In this document: piece by piece, positions 42,580-53,286 of the stretch
How the letters are laid out: each line of letters starts with the position of its first letter
How positions within the stretch are numbered: the stretch's first letter is position 1
Assembly (NCBI GenBank): GCA_037576195.1
Contig: CM075101.1
Location: 36,642,001 to 36,706,000 of the forward strand
Origin: Phytoseiulus persimilis
Taxonomy: Eukaryota > Arthropoda > Arachnida > Mesostigmata > Phytoseiidae
Direction of reading: 5' to 3'
DNA: 64,000 nt
Program-made: the position numbers and the translations under genes
The notes under the pieces: generated by a model
Database searches by the model: none
Seen by the model: only the letters and a program-made list of their open reading frames with translations
Told to the model about the DNA's origin: nothing

Positions 42580-42879
42580 TCCATGGAGATCAACGAGCAG
42601 CTCAAGTTTGCCAAGTTGTTGGCCAGAATCTCCGTGGAGGATGTTGGCGTTCCCGTTGCCGATATTGGCGGCGTTGCCACCGCCGATCACTGCGGGTCCC
42701 CTCCCGTTGCCGTTGTCCCCTGTTCTGTGGGGACTGTGGGAGTCCAGGTCGTGATGGGCGTCCAGGCCGTCGAGTCTGGGGAGATCCCTGGGGTCTCTGT
42801 TGTGCGGGAGGCTGAGATCCCCTCCCCAATCGGCCAGACTCCCCAGGGTTCCCAGTGCTAGGCAAGCCAGTACGCCACT
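42580..42879 (-). other. 100-codon open frame in frame with the islet start (5' UTR or N-terminal extension)
   Basis: Reading minus from just after a TAG (42882-42880), the frame stays open for 100 codons and runs straight into the proposed islet ATG. It has no ATG of its own. It translates to a hydrophobic stretch VLACLALGTLGSLA and then Asp/His/Arg- and Gly/Asn-rich sequence, with G/C-ending codons common. It could be 5' UTR, or coding sequence if an upstream exon supplies the start. Confidence 0.4.
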
Positions 42880-43842
42880 CTAGCGGGGCCCGAGGCGCCC
42901 GCCCGTCACGAGTCTGCGTTTCCTATTTTACACACTGACGTTTTTCCTCTCAATCTGCCCTCCCGACCGTTCTCACGAGGTTCACTAAGGAAGCTTCCGT
43001 CTGAGACGTCGCCCGTCGACCCGTTCGTCCGACCGTATCTCGTGCCTAGTTTTGGGATGTGTTGGCTTTATCGATGTGAAACTCTATGAACGTGTACTAG
43101 GAGCTGAGAGAAGGTCTACGCGTGAGAACTAAGGGTCGACGAGCTGATCCACGCCCCCACTGTGAGAAGCTCCTTTCGCTCTGTCCAGGCTTCACTTGAT
43201 TTTCACGCTGTACACGATCACCTTCACCATCACTACCACGTCACGATTCCTCGTCGTTAATCTCCTCTGCTGAAGTTTCGCTCGGCGATGATGCCGAAGC
43301 CTGCGTAGGGAGTTTGGGCCACCGAGACCACACGGTGAGCTAGAACTCTAGGAAAATCCATCAAAACGGAAGCACGAACAGATCGTTGTCCCAACACTCC
43401 CGACCGGAACTCCCGAGTTCCACTCGAGCTCGACTACGGCCGGGAACGTAAAGAGCGCAAGATCAGCTGGGCAGCACCGTCTGAGAAGGATGTCGAAGGA
43501 ACCAGCACGATTGACCAACAGCAAAACTATCGTCCTCGCCAAACTGCGATTCCGAGAAGCTGAGCGATTGCTGGACCAGTCCCCCGAGCAGCTGCTTGAT
43601 CACGCGCAGTTAGGAGGTGGGAGTTATTGACTCAAGTCACCAGTCAAACATCGCCGTTGCTCTTAAACAGTAGCTGGTCAGGCACTTTAACGCGAGGAAC
43701 AGTTGAGGTGTTGGTGTCAACGCCGCCGCTGTTTTGTTGTTGTTGGAACTGCACAAGCCCAGCGGAGCCTTCTTATTGTTTTTCAGCGGAGGAAAAGCTG
43801 CGCGCTTCCTGTCCATCACCATCGAAGCTAGTCCTCTCGAGT

Positions 43843-43854
43843 GCCGCCATGTTG
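43843..43854 (-). promoter_or_regulatory. YY1-type motif CAACATGGCGGC
   Basis: This is a near-consensus YY1/Pho motif (ANATGGCGGC) on the minus strand, next to the GC-box cluster. Similar motifs lie at the 5' ends of TAF6 and E2F. The 24-codon ORF it opens is not recognisable. Confidence 0.35.
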
Positions 43855-43872
43855 TCTCGTCGACTACTTGAA

Positions 43873-43928
43873 GCTCCGCCCGAATCGGGAGCGGGCTCCG
43901 CCCAATGAGAGGAGGCGGCCCTTATAGG
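43873..43928. promoter_or_regulatory. GC-box/CCAAT cluster, putative promoter
   Basis: Two copies of GCTCCGCCC (43873-43881, 43895-43903) are followed by CCCAAT (43901-43906), a GGAGGCGG box and a TTATAGG element. The boxes work in either orientation. The arrangement could drive islet leftwards or an unidentified transcript rightwards. Confidence 0.35.
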
Positions 43929-45529
43929 TGGAGTGCTGCAGAAAAAAACAGGCACACACTCTTAGTCCATACACATTCCGACCCGCCCCTCCACTACTAG
44001 TAGGGCGACGACGATGAGAGAAAAAGAAAACCCCCTCCCTCTACCCTCTTGCTCTATCGCTCGCTCGCTTCCTTTATCTCTCGTGCTCTCTCACTTCTTC
44101 CCTACTCGTCGTCGTCGTCGTCACCGCCGCAGCTGCCGCCGCCGCCACCACCACACCGGCCTTCCCTGCAGCCACCATCACCGCACCAGAGCCTGACGGT
44201 GGCGGCTGCGGCGGCCGAAGGAGGAAAAGGCGGGAGAACGAGTGCAAAACTGAGAGGGGAAGAAAGAACGACAAAGAGGAAGAATACGAGGGACACTGCA
44301 GTCGCCACCGCCGCTTCGAGGAAAACGTTTTTTTCCGCCTTGACAACTCCTAGGACATATCATCCGAACTTGTGGGATGGGCTGTTCATCGATCAGACCT
44401 CAAGTTCGGGTTCGACGAACAAACCCGGAAGTGCTGGCCCGTTTCGAGGAGGAACGAGCAGCGCTTGAAGATGTCGAAGGTGCCTTCGTGCTCCCAACGC
44501 TCTGGGGCGCGACGTTATCTTTGGACGGGAGACCCTGTTTTACGAAAATCATAGCATCTCTGGGCTCTCCTGTGGGATATTTTGTGATTGTCATTGTGGC
44601 TATGACGCATATAAGGATCCAAAACCGGAGAACTTCGTCGCTACCACTGGAAAACTGTTCTCAGCTTATCCAGCAAGTATTTCAGCAGAATCGCTACGGA
44701 TTTGTATCGATGTCCGCCGTTTCGAGGCAACATATACCGGAGGTCCGAAGTTTGGAGCTGGAATTTTCGGTCGAGTCTTCTTCCTAAGACCCGAGTGCCG
44801 ATGAGATCTCTTTTTACGAAGTACCTTGAACAGGGAAGCCGTATGGGGAGAATCTGAGCCCTGGATAGCCAGGTGGGTCAACTGCACTCAGGAAGAGCTA
44901 ATTGTTAAAACGATAGAAGCCGTCAAACACTGTTCTGCCGGTTATCATCAAAGGATTTGCGTACTCCTCCTCCTTGTCGAGAGCATATCTAAGGTGTGTT
45001 GAATGAGCGCCTCACTGGATAGGCTTCGATGAACATTCAGCGAGAAATTTTAGCCTTGCCGACAAAAGTAATTGATCTCATCGCATCGGTTCCGAGAAAA
45101 CTGGACACGGTTGTCCGGTAGTCAAAGGACTCGAAGCGACATCTACGCACCATTGTTCGCTCATACCCATCATTCTGACTTGTTTCTGGGATATTTGCAG
45201 TGATGATTTGTCGTAGTAAACTCGCATGGAGTCTCGGGCGAAAGTCGGAGATCTGAGAATGTGACGCCTCGGAACTGGAGCGGATCCCAAAGAGTTAATG
45301 ATGAGGATTATATTTATTATAATAATTATCTCGGAGGGGAGCATCGTCTTCCCATATCGCTGCCTCTGGTTGAATGAGACTGTGCTCAACACCTGAACAA
45401 GTTCTCGAGCACGAGAGTTCCCCCCCCCCCCTTTCCCCAGCCCTCGCGGAGAAACTACCGGGCACCACCCTCGACCCTAGATACTCGAGAATGAAGTTCC
45501 CAAGAACCGGGTCGGTGATGAGGATATCG

Positions 45530-45610
45530 GACGAGATGGCCTAGTGGTCAGCGCGCTCTGTTCGAGCTGCGCCCAAGCATCGTGGGATACCACGGAAGCC
45601 TCATCTTGGC
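45530..45610 (+). repeat. degenerate tRNA-like sequence (tRNA pseudogene or SINE head)
   Basis: GACGAGATG can pair with CATCTTGGC 64 nt later. Inside are a D-arm-like TGGCCTAGTGGTCAGC (A-box-like), a hairpin around GCTCTGTTCGAGC in the anticodon-arm position, and a GTGG-GATA-CCAC hairpin in the T-arm position. The B box is poor (no GGTTCGANTCC), so a functional tRNA is unlikely. Confidence 0.3.
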
Positions 45611-46006
45611 TTTCTGGCAGAGCACCCATCGATCGAGCGGTGGGTCCGAGATGCCTCAGTAGGAAACTAATTGGCTTTTACTTCAAGATTGGATCCTGTA
45701 ACCCCCAGGAATCTCACCCTCATCGCTCTGAGAAACCGTGAGTGTTGCGGTTTTCAAGCAGGCGTGTGTTCGTTCTTTGAGCGAAGGAAAGCGGGCTGCC
45801 TCGACTCTTTCCGCGTTATGTATATCGACTGAGGATCACGGGACGTCTCGTCGAGTGGAGCTGAACGGTTCGATTGTCGATTGCAACCCTAGACCGATGC
45901 CGACACAGCTCTTTCTGTGAAGTTTGATATTCATTAATCGAGAAACGGGCAATCATTGCTGCGAAATTTCCACCTGCATGAGTCAGAGGCTATATATATA
46001 ACAGGC

Positions 46007-46027
46007 TATATATATATATATATATAT
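46007..46027. repeat. (TA)n microsatellite
   Basis: A TA run of about 10 units, with a shorter TA run just upstream at 45991-46000. Confidence 0.9.
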
Positions 46028-48277
46028 CTCACGTCCTGTCGCAACTGATGGAATTTTGATTCGTTCTAGATTCTGTCAACGTTCATGGAGGTCGCCTTCA
46101 GCTTAGCAGAAGTACCAAATCAACCCTCAAGCTTCAAAACGGACCACTTGCCGTTGATTCAGGTGTTTGGTCGCGATATTTCGATATGGCGAGCACCCGA
46201 AAACCGAAAGCCGAGAGTAGGCCGAAAAGCGACAGTCATCCTGAGTCAGTGCGAGGAAACCCGCCAACTTATTCTCGCCCTTACTTCAGAGGAGTACGAA
46301 TGCTACCAGCGCCGGAATTCTCCTCTCTTCCATCGGTAATGCTTTTCATCAGGGTTTACCCCAAGCGTGAGCCTCAATCCAGTCCATGCTTCGGAATCCC
46401 ACGGCATCAACTGTGGAGCATTAGGATGAACGGAAATGCGAGACCCCTTCAGCGGGGCCCGAAATTGAGTGGAAGGTGAAGAGAACGTCCTATTCGGCGA
46501 GCTTCGGCAGCAGATGGGTGTTTTCCTCACCTCCTGGTTTGGAGAATGGAGACCAACATCGAGATTGGAATCGGTCAGGGCTCTCGGAGAGCCACTCTAT
46601 GCGTGTTTGTCGTCCTCTGCGGCTGACTCAATTCAAGTAACGATATTGTCGCGAGCCTCAGCGATGCGAGGATCTGTATATGCACGGGAATATTTTGTGG
46701 CAGAATCATGTTTTTTTTTAGGAATTCCCCGTTCAAGAGAGAATAAATCATCCCTTCGAGGATCATAACTCGGAATGCCTTGTTTGGATCTTCGCTAGAG
46801 TTTTTCGTGGAGCTCATGATTGACGTCGAGGGACTTGACGATCTCTGGGTCACGGAGGAGGGGATAACTGGTGGTTCCGGGTGACAGCGGACGATCATCA
46901 AGATCTCCACGCAACTCTTCGCTGAGAACGATGACGAAGGAGGATTAGATGACTAATGAACAGTGATCATTATTGTTTATCGTCACTGTCCTTCAACCTC
47001 CGTGCTTCCTTTGAGTTGACTGCTTGACGGGAGAGTCGCCCGAAAATCACGTTTATGGCGAAGAGTTCATGAGGGAGCTATCAGACAAGGAACTTCAGAG
47101 TTGAACCCCATGAGGAGAAGTCCCCCAGTTCCAAACACTGCGATTGTCCTAGAAGACGAGTTTTGTACACATCGTCAGGGTGACTCCCTCCCATGTACCA
47201 ACTGAAAAATCCACCCAAGACAGCCTCCTCGAGCGAGCAGTGTAGGTGGCGCCCTCTGACGGGGTTCTCTCCCTGTCACTCACCCACGTCAGAGACCGTG
47301 GCTCTTGGTGCTCACGAGAAGTCACTATTCCCCTACGCCTCGGAGGTTGGATTAGACGATAAGGGTGTAACTTCAACCACACATTCCGCAAAGATTTCGG
47401 GACGAGTACGGGAGTACGGAAAAGTCTGACGTGATCCAACATTGGAAAGGAAAGAATGAAGGCTTTCAAGCCATTAGAAAGCTTTGTTCCTGTCAACCTG
47501 ATATGATCGTCATCATCCGGTTCCGAGAGGCGATACGAAATCGTCGCCCACAATTTCATCCGTGGCGTCCGGGTGAGCCACGTTGGTTTTCTTCACCGTT
47601 CTGGACGGGAGCGATCTCCTTTTTCAACCACTCGCGATGGAGCATCCCGAACTCTGAACGAGATCCACGAATCGAGAGCGACAAAGCTCGTTAAGTCAAC
47701 TGATGATATGCAGTGGCGATTCCAATCCCAGGTAATGTATTCCCAACCGGTGGCATCCGTAATCTGTTGGGAATGGGCTTTGCTCATGATGAACGCGAAA
47801 TTCCGAGGACTTTAGGTCGCCATACTCTTCTCGACTTTTCCTCAGATACCAGAACGGAATTTATGTGCTAGACCTGGGTCGTGTGCCAACCGAGGCATCT
47901 GGAACAAAGTCCTTCGTCTCCCCTTGCCGCCCTCCACGAACCCATCTTGCACTCTTCTTGGGACGCTTTTGCGAAGAAGTATCGTAGCCAGGCTCACTTT
48001 GGCTGAAGTCTCAGCTCTTCCATACCGGGCATGTTGAGTTTTTCGCTCCGCTTCACACTGTACCCACCCTACACTGGAGGAAAGACGACAAGTATTCTCT
48101 CTCTCTCGGGTGTTAGACCCGTTTCGACGCTTCCTGGGAGCTGTGGTCTCCCAGTCGCTCGTTTTCACTCGAAACATTGAATTTCTTTGCGACAAAGTCA
48201 CCATCCATCGTAATCTATAATCTTGCACGCGGCTGGATTTCAGGTTATTTTGTGAGGGACCATAAACGGACAGAGCT

Positions 48278-48283
48278 TTTATT
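48278..48283 (-). terminator. TAF6: TAF6 polyadenylation signal AATAAA
   Basis: AATAAA on the minus strand lies about 225 nt past the TAF6 stop codon. Confidence 0.6.
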
Positions 48284-48505
48284 CATCTCCCATCAAGGAA
48301 CACGACTCGCTAGCGTCAACATGAGTTGTCATCGCTCCCTGGATTTTCCGATAGTCCCTGGATAGTCCTGCTTGAATGCCCGAAATTCGGCGCCTGTCAG
48401 CCCCTCGAACTCCACGTCGTCTCGAGATGATTCTCTCGACGTATGCTTCCGACGGGCCGTTGCTTGGATCAATTATGTTATTTTTACTAAGCCGATGCCC
48501 TATGT

Positions 48506-48660
48506 TCACTGCGGTTCGTGGGTGTCCGTCGAAGTATGGGGACCCGGAGAGCTTTTCCGAACGACGTAAATCGGTTTCTGCTGACTTCCCATGACGACAA
48601 CTTTCGCTGTTCCCTGTTGCGTTGGTGCCGTCGCGGCTGTCATCTGTGCTCCCGTCGTAC
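48506..48660 (-). CDS. TAF6: TAF6 exon 6: C-terminus and stop
   Basis: Taking the acceptor ATTCTTCAAG before base 48660 gives [18 protein letters not shown], then [18 protein letters not shown], and stops at TGA (48508-48506). A slightly later acceptor (after GGGAG) would keep the frame and drop five residues. The KxxVM/KxIVV pattern resembles the KYIVV segments of human TAF6. Confidence 0.8.
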
Positions 48661-51217
48661 CTTGAAGAATTGAATTTTTTCAAAGAGGAGCTCATTCCCA
48701 CTTGCAAGCCGGTCTCTGCTGAATGTAACTTTTCTCTGATCCGCATATGAATAGGAGGTCGTTGAACTGAAGAAGTGGGAAGAGAGCAACGTGACGACTC
48801 GGCCAGGCCTACCTTGTTGTACAACTCGCACGATTTGTTGTCCCGGGCGAGCCATCTGTGAGGTATTCCGTTGCGTTGTAGCTTGCGCCATGATAACATA
48901 CTTTCCTGGCTGTGCATTATTCGAGACGAGGGTTGTTGTTCTTGGAGCGGCTCCGATAGCAGGCAGAGTTCGAGGCGTTTGGGAGATAGCGACATTTGGC
49001 CGCTGAACTGCATTACCTGCGGAGCTAGCCGCGCCCTGCTGTTGCTGCTGTTGTTGTTGCTGCTTCTGAAGTCGATTCACCTGCGGACAAGCGCACTCGA
49101 ACCTTTAACAGCCGGCGCTGCTCGAGACATAAAATGTTCTTCCTGATGGGCTGATTCCCCGATGGCTTCCGAAAGGATCCCGTCGACAAGGCACCCAACG
49201 AATCATCCATGAACGCCCTGCTGAATTTCTATTCTTACCTGAGCGTGCAAAAGTTGCCCAAGATATCCGAACTCAGCGATATAATGGTCCAGGTCGTCGG
49301 GCGGTGGGGACACCGACTTGCTGAGCACATTAGCAACGACGCGTACTAGAATCTGTTTCGTATGCTCGGCAGCCTTCTTCTCGCCCGAAACAACTCCTGG
49401 CTCTTCCAAACACCGCCTAAGCCTATCGCCGATGTCTTTTATCCGGGGTATCAATAGCGTATGGACGACTTCACTGCCAAGTTCTCCTATCGCAGACACC
49501 GCACCATAAGTCGATGCCAACGGCATGCGATCGTTAGAGAGGGTGCTGCTGAAGATCCGCGTGACACGAGTCTGGATGCCGTTGGTGGACGAGTTGAAAT
49601 TTTTACAGATCTGAGCCATCAATCTCGAAGCAAAATCACGAAGCGCCCAATGATTATCAACCTGGAACCAAAGAGTACGTGACCATGAGGAAGCTGAATA
49701 ATTCAACAGCGGTTGTATGGTTTCGGTAGTGCGCAGAATTCTCTTCTGGACCGAGGTCATCTCGACTCACCTCAGGACGTGTGCAGAGTTGCCTGCTGAC
49801 GATGCAAGTTGCAACAGAAGGTATTAGCTCATGGAGATACTTCTCAAGATACAATGACTGATTGTCAAGTAGAGCCTTGACCATGCGAATGAGATAGATG
49901 AGGAAGGCGAGATTGTTCTGGACGACGTTGACTTTGACACCTTCAGAAATGAATGTACACAAACGAGGAAGCATCTGATGGAGACCGGGGTCTGAACTGA
50001 GAGATTGCAAGGCCTCGGCGCGCCTCGAATCGTCAGATCCCACGCAGGCCTCCGTGATTTCTTTGTAGTACAACTGTTGCTCAACGGAAAGCTCGTGGGT
50101 CGCTAGCTGCTTCACTCGAACAGTCTCAACATGTTTCGCAGTCCTTTCGGCCTGCTGGGGTTTGCACATTTTCGAGAGCGGATCAAGACTTTCTTGTTTC
50201 TGTTGGTCTTTGGAAACCGGTGGGGGGTTTTCCGGAACAGTTGGTTGCGTTCCTTCGATGGAAAGCCAATGCGCTTTTATCGAAACGTCCAAGGGTATCT
50301 TCGGGAGAGGTATTGACACCTTCGGATCGATAAATTCGTTAGAGATCGTGACATATAGCGCGAGAGGGGACAACGGAATGCGGGTCGAAATAACGGTGGG
50401 GCCACGAACCAGTTCGTTGAGGTCGATTTCTTTCTCTTCATGGAAGAACAATTCACGTCCGCCACCACTGGCGAACCGGAACGGGATGAAGTGCGGGTCG
50501 GTGAATCCGTACACTGGTTCAACATTTTTCACTCTGAGCGCACTGTCCAAGTCCGACGTGAGCAGCTTTTTGCGCTTCCCGTGCCGGGTGAATTTGAGAG
50601 CCTAGAATCACGATTCATCGAGTTAAGATTGGAAACAGGAAACCGCGGGGAAATGCGATGCAGATATCATGTCGAATGTGAGTCCAGTCGATCTCATTCC
50701 GGGAACTTTCGTTTCCGTGTAAAACATCCGATCGATTCGCCGAGTCAAGTGGGATAGTCTGACGGTAGAGATCATGCGAAGGGTTCGAATGAAGACGATG
50801 GGATAGAGCTGGGACAAGTGAAGGAAGGAATCAGGACTCGGGCCGGAGGAAGCTTTGAGATACCGCCCTCCGCCAGCTGAGAGGTCTCAGTGGGAAACTC
50901 CAACTCCGGATTGCCTCCTTCAGACGATTGTATCTCCAGCTATTCAAAATGTCGACGCACATCGGAAATGTGACCAATTCAGGCTATCAGCAACAGAAGC
51001 ATTGCTATACAGAGGTTGCACCGAACACTGGAGAAAAACTTTGACATCGAAACACAACCGTACGCACCTCTTGTAGAATGATCCGTAATCGATAAGTGAC
51101 ATCTTCTGAAATTTCGCGACAAGTATCCTCGGGCAGAGCTGTCACTCCGATAGACTCTGCCATCATCTTGACAGATTCGATGCTCAACTGACTTGCTTGC
51201 CGGTCTTTCCCCGACAT
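48506..51217 (-). CDS. TAF6: TFIID subunit 6 (TAF6), 6 exons
   Basis: TAF6 is a TFIID subunit that pairs with TAF9 through its histone fold. Its exons are 51217-51068, 50601-50410, 50319-49771, 49661-49239, 49080-48813 and 48660-48506, giving 578 residues. If the 90-nt in-frame intron at 50409-50320 is retained, the protein is 608 residues. The histone fold is at about residues 10-75: [27 protein letters not shown] and [21 protein letters not shown]. Next come [16 protein letters not shown] and AHWLSIEG. The conserved C-terminal HEAT-type region starts at [19 protein letters not shown] and includes [19 protein letters not shown] and [19 protein letters not shown]. The tail has a Gln run and [18 protein letters not shown]. 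Length is near that of animal TAF6 proteins. An in-frame ATG at 51238 would add seven residues, and the frame is open further upstream. Confidence 0.95.
48813..49080 (-). CDS. TAF6: TAF6 exon 5: Gln-rich tail
   Basis: The acceptor TTGTCCGCAG precedes base 49080, and the donor CAAG|GTAGGC follows base 48813. The exon encodes VNRLQK, a CAA/CAG-coded Gln run, [11 protein letters not shown] and QQIVRVVQQ. It matches the VNR start of the same segment in human TAF6. It leaves phase 1. Confidence 0.88.
49239..49661 (-). CDS. TAF6: TAF6 exon 4: HEAT region
   Basis: The acceptor TGGTTCCAG precedes base 49661, and the donor CAG|GTAAGA follows base 49239. The exon is 141 codons, beginning [19 protein letters not shown] and ending [12 protein letters not shown], in phase 0 at both ends. 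Confidence 0.96.
49771..50319 (-). CDS. TAF6: TAF6 exon 3: middle domain and HEAT region
   Basis: The exon starts [19 protein letters not shown], matching the INTPLPRVPLDV region of human TAF6 without gaps if the 90-nt intron is removed. It continues through [41 protein letters not shown] and [19 protein letters not shown]. The donor is GAG|GTGAGT. Confidence 0.93.
50410..50601 (-). CDS. TAF6: TAF6 exon 2: rest of histone fold
   Basis: The acceptor GATTCTAG precedes base 50601. The exon encodes [19 protein letters not shown], completing the histone fold, then [22 protein letters not shown] and EKEIDLNEL. The 3' boundary assumes the atypical donor CTG|GTTCGT. The alternative is uninterrupted reading into exon 3. 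Confidence 0.85.
51068..51217 (-). CDS. TAF6: TAF6 exon 1: start of histone fold
   Basis: The exon is 50 codons, [19 protein letters not shown] through LRIILQE, with donor GAG|GTGCGT. MSGKD was chosen because the fold follows at the usual distance. MRLDERK at 51238 is the nearest in-frame alternative. Confidence 0.85.
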
Positions 51218-51395
51218 CTTACGTTCGTCGAGTCTCATCGAGTTCGAGTTTCGTGAGCTATGCGCCAGGTTAATTTTGTTCCAAGCCGACAGAACAGGAC
51301 TGGTTCTGCTCTCTTCGACTAGCAAGCGCGACTCCGAACAAACACATGAATTCACGACTGTAGTCCCTCAAGGGAGCGCGTCGAATGACCGTCGG

Positions 51396-51408
51396 CCAAG
51401 ATGGCGGC
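51396..51408 (+). promoter_or_regulatory. YY1-type motif CCAAGATGGCGGC at TAF6 5' end
   Basis: This is a perfect AAGATGGCGGC core, about 180 bp upstream of the TAF6 start codon on the opposite strand. Such motifs mark core promoters of housekeeping genes. It also coincides with the ATG of a short plus-strand ORF, suggesting a bidirectional promoter. Confidence 0.5.
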
Positions 51409-51517
51409 GCCAGACGAATTCGAGGGAGAGAAGGCAGGCGGCATGGTGCTCGCTGCCCGCGACTCTCAGAAAATGCAGGGTGCTGCGCAGAAATTCATGA
51501 CAACAGATCCCACGTAA
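51401..51517 (+). CDS. short divergent ORF or first exon, unrecognised
   Basis: The 38-codon frame opens in an excellent start context (CCAAG ATG GCG) head-to-head with TAF6. It begins MAAPDEFEGEKAGG, is charged and alanine-rich, and ends TTDPT before TAA. A weak donor (CAC|GTAATA) overlaps the stop, so it may be a truncated view of a first coding exon. I do not recognise the protein, and it may be non-coding. Confidence 0.25.
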   Translation: MAAPDEFEGEKAGGMVLAARDSQKMQGAAQKFMTTDPT

Positions 51518-53286
51518 TAAGAAACAGCGAAGCAATACGTTCATGGTGCTGAGCGATTTTATGCTCCGGCAGTCCACAGAAACAACGTGAAGTGTGGCTA
51601 TGCATGGGGAAGGAATCCACGTCTGCCCTCATGGAGCCGCCATCCATGCTGTTTCAGTTTGGCTTTGTATCCTCTCCCGGTTCTTCAACGAATTCATGAG
51701 TTCTGGCTCTCATACAGCGTCAAACAGTGGGAATTGGATGGGTCCAAGACTTCCAGTTCTTTGTAGAAACGGATCGACGAGTGAGAGTGGACCGATCAAT
51801 AGAAATCGATATCTCGAATATCATGGTTCTATCGGATGGGGTTTAAATGATCTGACCTGATCCAGTGTTTTTATCCGTGGTCGAGAATCAAATACATCCT
51901 CTAGGATCGTCTTCACTGGGAGAGATCGGAATAAATTCTTAATTATATTCTCCGACATCGATCTGAGACTACTCATACTGGATCTACTGTATTGCGACCG
52001 CGATCGAATGCATCACTGCGGAAGGTTTGGTCTTCCATCAATGCAAGATGGATCGTATGAACCTCGGAGAGAGGACGCTCCACATACGGTGTAGCCGCCT
52101 CGAGGCGTCATGCTCGAGATTATTTCGACGTATCCCACTGCAGGTTATCAACACACGATTTAGGGGCCCGTGCGGCCAGTGGAGTATTCAGGAACTTCGG
52201 ATGGGGAGGCGGAGTCTCTATTGGACGAGATATTCATCCTGATGATTCGATGGGTGTCTATTGAGGGCGAGCAAAACGGGAGGAGATCACCAACCAAAAA
52301 CTCGGTCGCCACCGAGGGGTGACATCCTCGGATAGGAAGTCCGAAAATTCGACGGGGGATTCATGGGGGATCGGGCGATAGCCCCCTCCCTGTATAAGCC
52401 ACTGCGTGCAGCACCCTACATTCTCGATAGGTCGCGGGCAGTAAGACTCTCAGTGCGTTCCCTTCCCCTCATCTCCTCCACTATTTACGATTTCAGAATA
52501 CGAGTGGATGCATTCTTTGCGCTTCTTGAGAGCGGGCGGTCGGTCGGTCGAAAAGTTGACGCGAATCATGTATCATGTCGAAGAATACGTGACTCCTCTA
52601 CCGGTGACGAAGAGTGAACCATTTCTCCAGCCACGTCGTTCATTGACACTCGTGTTGTCATCAGATGGTGACAATCGAACATCCGGGGAAATGCCGACCT
52701 CGAGAACATCCGGACGCCGGGGCGGACGCGTTTAACGGAATCACTGATAGGAAGGCGGAGGGTCAGGGCGGACCCCTGGTACTCGTCGGGTATCCTTCCT
52801 GATTATTCGTCCATTGAGTTCGAGAGAAGCGAGAGGAGATCACCGATTCGTAAGTCAGCTAGACCCATCACCAACAGCTCAAACATGAAAAACCTGCTGG
52901 TGTCACACAACCTCAGCTAGTTTATTGGAGATTCAGGTGAGCCTGAGTGGTAGATGAACGTCCTTGTCCTCCACTCCAGCTTCCCGCGCGAAGAAAGTCA
53001 CCCGAGTCATGGAAGAACGCCGCGCATCAACTGAGATCGTGAGCTGGACGAAAAATACCCAACTGGCCTTCGATTTCTGTCTCAGTACGTCATTTCGCGA
53101 AACCACTTTCGGTCAAGGTTCTTGCACCGAAACGCTCCGGGTCAACTCTGGTGGAATTCCTGAGATGATATTGTATCTTCGATGGAGCTTCGATCAGCCC
53201 CTAGACAGAAATGTTGTACAAGAGCGCGGTCGTCTTAACTTGGCAGCGAGCGTTAAACGCATTCTCAGTCGCCAACGAGGGGTGAT

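Larger units (their letters stand above)
42883..44360. other. 5' flank of islet, GC-rich, no gene supported
   Basis: The stretch holds the putative promoter cluster and, from about 44040 to 44330, CTC-, GTC- and CCG-rich simple sequence that looks like 5' UTR or promoter DNA. No transcript boundary can be fixed. Confidence 0.4.
44361..48277. other. intergenic interval between islet and TAF6, no recognised gene
   Basis: Several open frames of 60-140 codons occur on both strands. The most gene-like is a plus-strand frame at 44377 starting MGCSS, but I cannot connect it to further exons with confidence. A tRNA-like sequence (45530-45610), a C run near 45420-45431 and a TA microsatellite (46007-46027) are the only other structures seen. 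Confidence 0.45.

Noticed and set aside
42559-42861. Plus-strand ORF opposite the islet first exon
   Set aside because: It is the shadow of the minus-strand frame, which has a consensus donor and phase agreement with LIM1.
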